Positions 58,866 to 64,000 of a DNA stretch of 64,000 nt are shown one piece after another. A model generated the notes under the pieces. It ran no database searches. It was not told the origin of the DNA and was given only the letters and a program-made list of their open reading frames with translations. A program made the translations under genes and the position numbers. The number at the start of each line of letters is the position of its first letter. Positions within the stretch are counted from its first letter, which is position 1. Source of the DNA: Isoetes taiwanensis. Lineage: Eukaryota; Streptophyta; Lycopodiopsida; Isoetales; Isoetaceae. Location: assembly GCA_021234155.1 (NCBI GenBank), contig JAJEKV010000031.1:14627748-14691747 (forward strand), in the 5' to 3' direction.

Positions 58866-61800
58866 TGACTATATACACAAATCCATCATTGTAACAACAA
58901 AGAACAATTTTCTATTCGTTGTGAGTTGGAAATATCAAGGGTGAGTCTATTAGTTACTATATATATGATTTTCATGTAGCACAAATATCAGATCACATGT
59001 CGGCAATATGCTTTGGTCGGTCATATTCATACATATTTATCACTTAGTAATGATGGACATGACCCAAAAGACATGTTCAATAGAAGAAGGAAGTAGGCTT
59101 TAGAAAAGTTGGTCTTAGATTTGTGTCCAAGGTTGTATTTGTGGAATTTTAATGTGTGGGTTTTTGGTAGGTAATTTATGTGGGTTTTGTTTTATCGATA
59201 GCCCCTTGATATAATTGCATTGCACAACTTTTCATCTAAGTTGTTGATAGGCAACTAAAATGGATAGGCCTCAATTTAGAAAGCTTGCCAAATTTATGAA
59301 CCCATAAGATTGCAATGTATATGAAGCTTTATTGTTTTAGCCTTTGATTATGAAATTGGGTCTTACTTATGCTTTTCAAGATTAAACTAAGTGAAGGGTG
59401 AAAAGCCATGAGATCTTATAAGTGCAGTTACGTTACTGCATTACACCATGATTTGGTCATAGTCATAAACTATGTTCCCAAAAGAATGGTTTGTGATTTG
59501 CAATTGCATGTGTGGGGGCAAAACATGAGGGCACAAAATGAGAGCGTTCTGACTTTGATAAAAAGACATGCTTGATGTACTACAAAAAGAATGTCTTAGA
59601 CACTCGTTGATGTTGTATCAAGTAGACTTTAGTAGACCATGCTATGGGTTTGTATTATTTACAAAGATGGCATTACTTGTCCCTTTTTCCCATAATGTCA
59701 ACAATGGTTGTCATTCAAAACATTGAACGTAAGTATTAAAGACCCAAACATTTATTCTTCAAATATGGAAAGAAGTTTGTAAATTGGCCATACTTTCCTG
59801 GTCGACACGATGTGTTACAAAGGATTGGATTATGATCCAAGCGACCATCTAATCTTAAAAAATCAAGGAGAACACATAATAGAATATTACAAATGGCAAT
59901 TATTAACAACTTGCACCTATGCACCTGAAAATAGTCTCATCATAGTGAACTCAATGGAACATTGACATCAAGGCACCAACATTTGGACTCTTCATCAACT
60001 AAAATCTATTTTATAGTTTCTCACTTCATATTCACAAATCAAGTAATGTAACAATAGTCCTTGCAATATTATTCAATTACAACTATAATGTCTGCATGGT
60101 TGAGAATGCTGCAACTTCAAAAGATAATTATCTCATTAATGAATGCATAAATGTTAAAGAAAAAGGTGGACGTTGGATTGAAGCATAGTTGATGTCTTCG
60201 TAGAAAAATTTCCTTTGGCATATCTTGGGTGCAAACTTTGTCAAGTCTTTTAGCATCAATTTTCAGCATTACAAACTTGAGATACCATATGAGTCCTCTA
60301 AGACTAACTCCATGTCACCGTGTTTCATATGGCCACATTAACAAATGGGCATGTGTTGAGTTCAAATAGGATACTGCTACAGCATATTGTTCAATATGGA
60401 ACTTTGAACTAAGATGCATACCTTCTTCAATAAGAGTTACAAAAGATAACTTAAACTGTAAGTCAATAAGTATGTTCTTAAAAAACAGCTAGAAATCTGG
60501 GATGCCCTGCTTGCTTTATATAGTGCTCAATATCAATGAAGAAACAGAAATATCTCATCTATTAAATTAGCACATGTATCATGCAAAGATTTTGCTTCAC
60601 AATGTAGTGAATATAGGTATCACTCATCATGAGGATATAATGGTGGCGACATCAAAGTTGCAAGGAGTTGGCTACTTTGGTATGGAGTGCTGCTTTTTTT
60701 GGACAATTACTGACTGGAAAGTGCCATATCAAGCATCATGCAAAAATGAATGAAAAATGGATCAAGCAGGGCGGATGAGGAAGAAACACTGCTTGAGCCA
60801 GTTATTCTAAAATTTAGACAAAACACATGAAGTTGCGCCAGAGTTCAATGCCATAGATTAGTCATGAGTAAGTCTACTTGGTTGGAGATAGACCAAACAT
60901 CTCAAATTGATTTAGTTCTGATCTCACCTGAACTTTGATATAGTGCCAAAGGTCACTAAGCATCATTGTGATAGACCCTCTCTGGTGAAGTGCATTTGCA
61001 AGTTTAGAAGTTCAGCTAAAATTGACGTTTCATAGAACAATAAACAATATCTCTATTGGTCCTTTCCTGGGGTCCATTTATCAGCTTTTTCAACCTCCTG
61101 CAATCAAAATTAAGCACAAATTTATTCAACAACAGCTGTTTCTTGAAAGTGAGAATTATTGATAGAGATAATATTCTAAAGATACAAAAAGACAAAGTAA
61201 CTTCTCATAGAGCCTTGAAGGCATCCATACAAAAATTGTCTTGAAATCCAAATGGGGCCAAATGACAAACCTGTCTTGCACCAGAGAAAAGAAACATCTG
61301 GTTTGCAGATCAGCATCAAAAGCTATTGAATTCAAGCCAGGCTTTTGGACATTAATTGGCAACTTATATACCATATATGCATGCATATACTTGCCACTTC
61401 ATCGTTTCTAAATCCAAAATTCATTTTCTGTATGTGTAATAAGAGTTTCAATGAGCATAATACGAAGACAATAGGAATACGTCCAACTTTCACACCATTA
61501 ATATGCATAGTCATACCTTATTATCTCGCTTGCACAACTTAAGAGATTATATGCATTGGGTAGTGAGGCCAGACGCTCTAGGGTCTGCTGTCTGTTTTAT
61601 GTAGCCGAGACAACATGCATTGGGAACTACTTGGCCATAGCTTGCTAGATAGTTAAACAATACTTTTCTAATTAAAAGAATTGCATAAACTGTTTGTAAC
61701 AGAAGATTGAGTGTTATAGAGGACTAACCTCAGCAAGACGACAGGAACAGCCAACATGACAATATTTCGGCAACATAGCAATATTTCTGCAATAAAAAGA

Positions 61801-62678
61801 CATAGCACTCATACAATATCCATCTATCTGTGCAAAGGCAAGAAAGATAAGATAAGATGAATTTTTAAGAGCAAACTGTACGAAAGGAAAAGATGATAGA
61901 AAAAGCTCCATGCAATGTCGTATACATAGTTGGAAAAAAGCTTCTAATTGATTTCGGACTGCAAATCATTGGATGCAAGCAACGCAAGGGTGAAATCGAA
62001 GTTTGAAGCTCGAATCTATGTCTGAATTAGCTGCAAAAGACCAGAAAGAAATGAAAGGGATGTAATAACTTGCCTTTGCCCATGATCCAAAATAGAAGCC
62101 CCAAGCGGACCCAAAAGATAATCGCCAACCCGAAGACTTATAGCGATGTTATTGAACATTCCAAATACAATCTGCAGAAGATACATACACATGCAAGTTA
62201 TAAACTCTTTAAGAAACGTCAAGGGGCAGAGAATAGAAATCGAGAGAACAGAAGTAACAGCCATAAAAGCTGCAACACTTAACCGATGTGGTGAAAAATA
62301 GCAATAAATCTTTGATTCAGCACCAACGCACTACAACTATATTGTCTTAAGAGCATGCCAACAACAATGGTTTACAGGATAAACTTCATAACCTAGATGC
62401 ACATTTCACCACATTTAATGCAGAGCAGGAGAACAAATGTGATTCTAACTAATTTTCAAAAGCATATAAACCTGAAAGTATGGCGAGTATACTTTCAAGC
62501 ATGGGATAAATGTGCGAACTTGTTTTATTGACATAAACATTTCATCATAGCCAAGAAAAAAAGACTAACCTGCTAATTCCCAGAATTGATTGTAGCAGTA
62601 AGCATGCACAAAATTCTCTGGTGCCAAGATTCCATTGAATTTGTGAAATCTCTTGCGATTCAATGGCCTCTAAGTGGT
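58866..62678. other. long intergenic stretch, no gene recognised
   Basis: Both strands read through repeatedly without a domain. A minus-strand 82-codon frame (62,016-62,264) with hydrophobic stretches and FNNIAISLRVGDYLLGPLG is the only coding-like piece, and it matches nothing I know. Confidence 0.4.
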
Positions 62679-62842
62679 AGTTCATGTTGTCAGAATACAG
62701 ATGGAGCTGAACTATATGCATAGCATAGAAGACCTGTAGAAGTCCTTGGATCTTAAATCAAATCCACTTGCCTATTCCAGAGTAGAACAAATGATTTGGG
62801 TCGCACCAAAATGTTGCTACGAATTTAGGCCTTCCATTTTCT
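62679..62842 (+). repeat. 164-bp direct duplication, left copy
   Basis: AGTTCATGTTGTCAGAATAC.. to ..GGCCTTCCATTTTCT; nearly identical to 63,139-63,302 (about two mismatches), separated by 296 bp. Confidence 0.92.
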
Positions 62843-63138
62843 GTCCGTTCCAAAGTACACACTAAGAAGTCCTACAACAAATTGATTCCACAAAGAAATC
62901 CAATTACAGAGTCTGCCCAAAAGAATACAAATTCAAATCCTATGAAGAAAAAAAATGGACGCATCCATCAAATAAACCTTACTGTGCATATCTATGACAA
63001 AACATGTAAACAGAAGAATATAAACCACGATTCTGAGAGCCAGATGATCCATGCATTGAACTTTAGACTCTTAATGTGATAGCATGTAATAACTGTACCC
63101 AGACCATAATCATCCTCAATATTTGAATAGAAAAATAT

Positions 63139-63302
63139 AGTTCATGTTGTCAGAATACAGATGGAGCTGAACTATCTGCATAGCATAGAAGACCTGTAGA
63201 AGTCCTTGGATCTTAAATCAAATCTACTTGCCTATTCCAGAGTAGAACAAATGATTTGGGTCGCACCAAAATGTTGCTACGAATTTAGGCCTTCCATTTT
63301 CT
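63139..63302 (+). repeat. 164-bp direct duplication, right copy
   Basis: Partner of 62,679-62,842. Its right end falls exactly where the recognisable PPR frame ends (63,302), so the rearrangement probably truncated that gene. Confidence 0.92.
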
Positions 63303-64000
63303 CTACCACCTTTTCTTCTTGCATGGTATAGAATAAATGAATAGCATTTTCATGATATCCGTGTCTACAATATCCTAATATCATTACAGTCCATGTAAAC
63401 ATGTTTTTGTATGGCATACTGTCAAATAAATCACATGCACCTCCCAGGCTGCCCAATTCCACACATATTAACTAATGTGTTGCTAAGGAAGGTGTTTGGC
63501 TTCACTACAGTTTTGATAACGTGGGCATGAATCCATTTTCCATCTGCCAAAGCTCTTTTCGTGGTACATAGTTCCAAGATAGAGACAGAAGCATTAAAGT
63601 CAGCTTGAATTCCATGCCTATCCATGTAATTCGGTATATCTTTTGCTTCTTTTAATTGGCCTTCCTTGCATAGTCTCCTTATATGCTATCGAGTTTCCAG
63701 AATTTCTCTGGAATTTAATTGCTTTCCTGTTTTCAATATAGCAGTGATTGCAGAACCACTCAAAATAAGTTCTTTAGTGATACTCTTTGTAGAATTTTCA
63801 TTGAACCTGCAAAGTTAAAGACCTGGTCATCTACAGCAAGACGGATATGCTAGATTCGGAGTGTTTCTTACTGGAAAAAATGATTACCCTCTATGCCTTA
63901 TTAGACCCTGGGATGAAAGCTCGGATTTTATCAACAGAAAACTGTTGTCAAGTAATATGACGTTGGTTCTACATCTATATGGAGAATCTGGAAGCTTTGA
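63303..64000 (-). pseudogene. PLS-class PPR pseudogene, runs off the window
   Basis: Minus strand, entering from the right edge. ELILSGSAITAILKTGKQLN, then a stop, LCKEGQLKEAKDIPNYMDRH, ALADGKWIHAHVIKT.., KPNTFLSNTLVNM, then after a frame change GACDLFDSMPYKNMFTWTVM and LGYCRHGYHENAIHLF. These are ordered PLS-type PPR repeats near the N-terminus of such a protein. The stop near 63,690, the frame change near 63,450 and the abrupt loss of similarity at 63,302 show a dead, truncated copy. Confidence 0.75.

Noticed and set aside
1-64000. CRISPR array, bacterial operon or organellar DNA
   Set aside because: No regularly spaced direct repeats with unique spacers, no Shine-Dalgarno-led gene runs and no organellar genes; intron-rich plant genes show nuclear DNA.

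Overview
This is nuclear DNA from a land plant. It is AT-rich and mostly non-coding, and its genes have many short exons with GT-AG introns. Both intact genes belong to plant families (an AUX1/LAX auxin influx carrier and a GMI1/SMCHD1-like chromatin ATPase). There are also many decayed pentatricopeptide-repeat (PPR) genes, a plant-type LTR element primed by initiator tRNA-Met, tRNA-derived SINEs and a LINE fragment. The PPR style and the divergence of the two genes from angiosperm sequences make me lean towards a fern or another seed-free plant, but I cannot name a species.

Layout: 1-6.7 kb is repeat-rich intergenic DNA with SINEs, a minisatellite, a MITE-like end and a 200-bp palindrome. 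6.8-8.8 kb holds an intact 8-exon AUX1/LAX-like gene (+), followed by a pair of related repeats (8.9-10.8 kb). 10.8-25 kb is intergenic with gene relics: a possible minus-strand gene with an RRM-like exon, an LEA-like pseudogene, and PPR relics on both strands. 25.18-27.65 kb is an internally deleted LTR retrotransposon. 27.7-33 kb holds PPR pseudogenes, a SINE and dispersed repeats.

The most interesting part is 33.5-58.4 kb. A 38-exon gene (39.06-53.43 kb, +), predicted at 2,139 residues, encodes a GMI1/SMCHD1-like protein with a ubiquitin-like region, a GHKL ATPase, a long beta-rich middle, coiled coil and an SMC hinge. On each side, both on the minus strand, lies a decayed element encoding a tyrosine recombinase of the Crypton/DUF3504 (KIAA1958-like) type, a group mostly described from animals, fungi and stramenopiles. 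The left copy (34.34-37.70 kb) has perfect 19-bp terminal inverted repeats, sits between two 0.8-0.9 kb direct repeats, and has a perfect 25-bp palindrome beside it. The right copy (about 53.6-58.25 kb) was later hit by a 5'-truncated LINE with an 11-bp target duplication. It is followed by a GC-rich hairpin and a Helitron-like terminus.

58.4-64 kb is intergenic, ending in a minus-strand PPR pseudogene that runs off the window. The two intact genes show no functional link. Exon boundaries were inferred by eye from reading frame, splice signals and recalled family similarity; no search was run.
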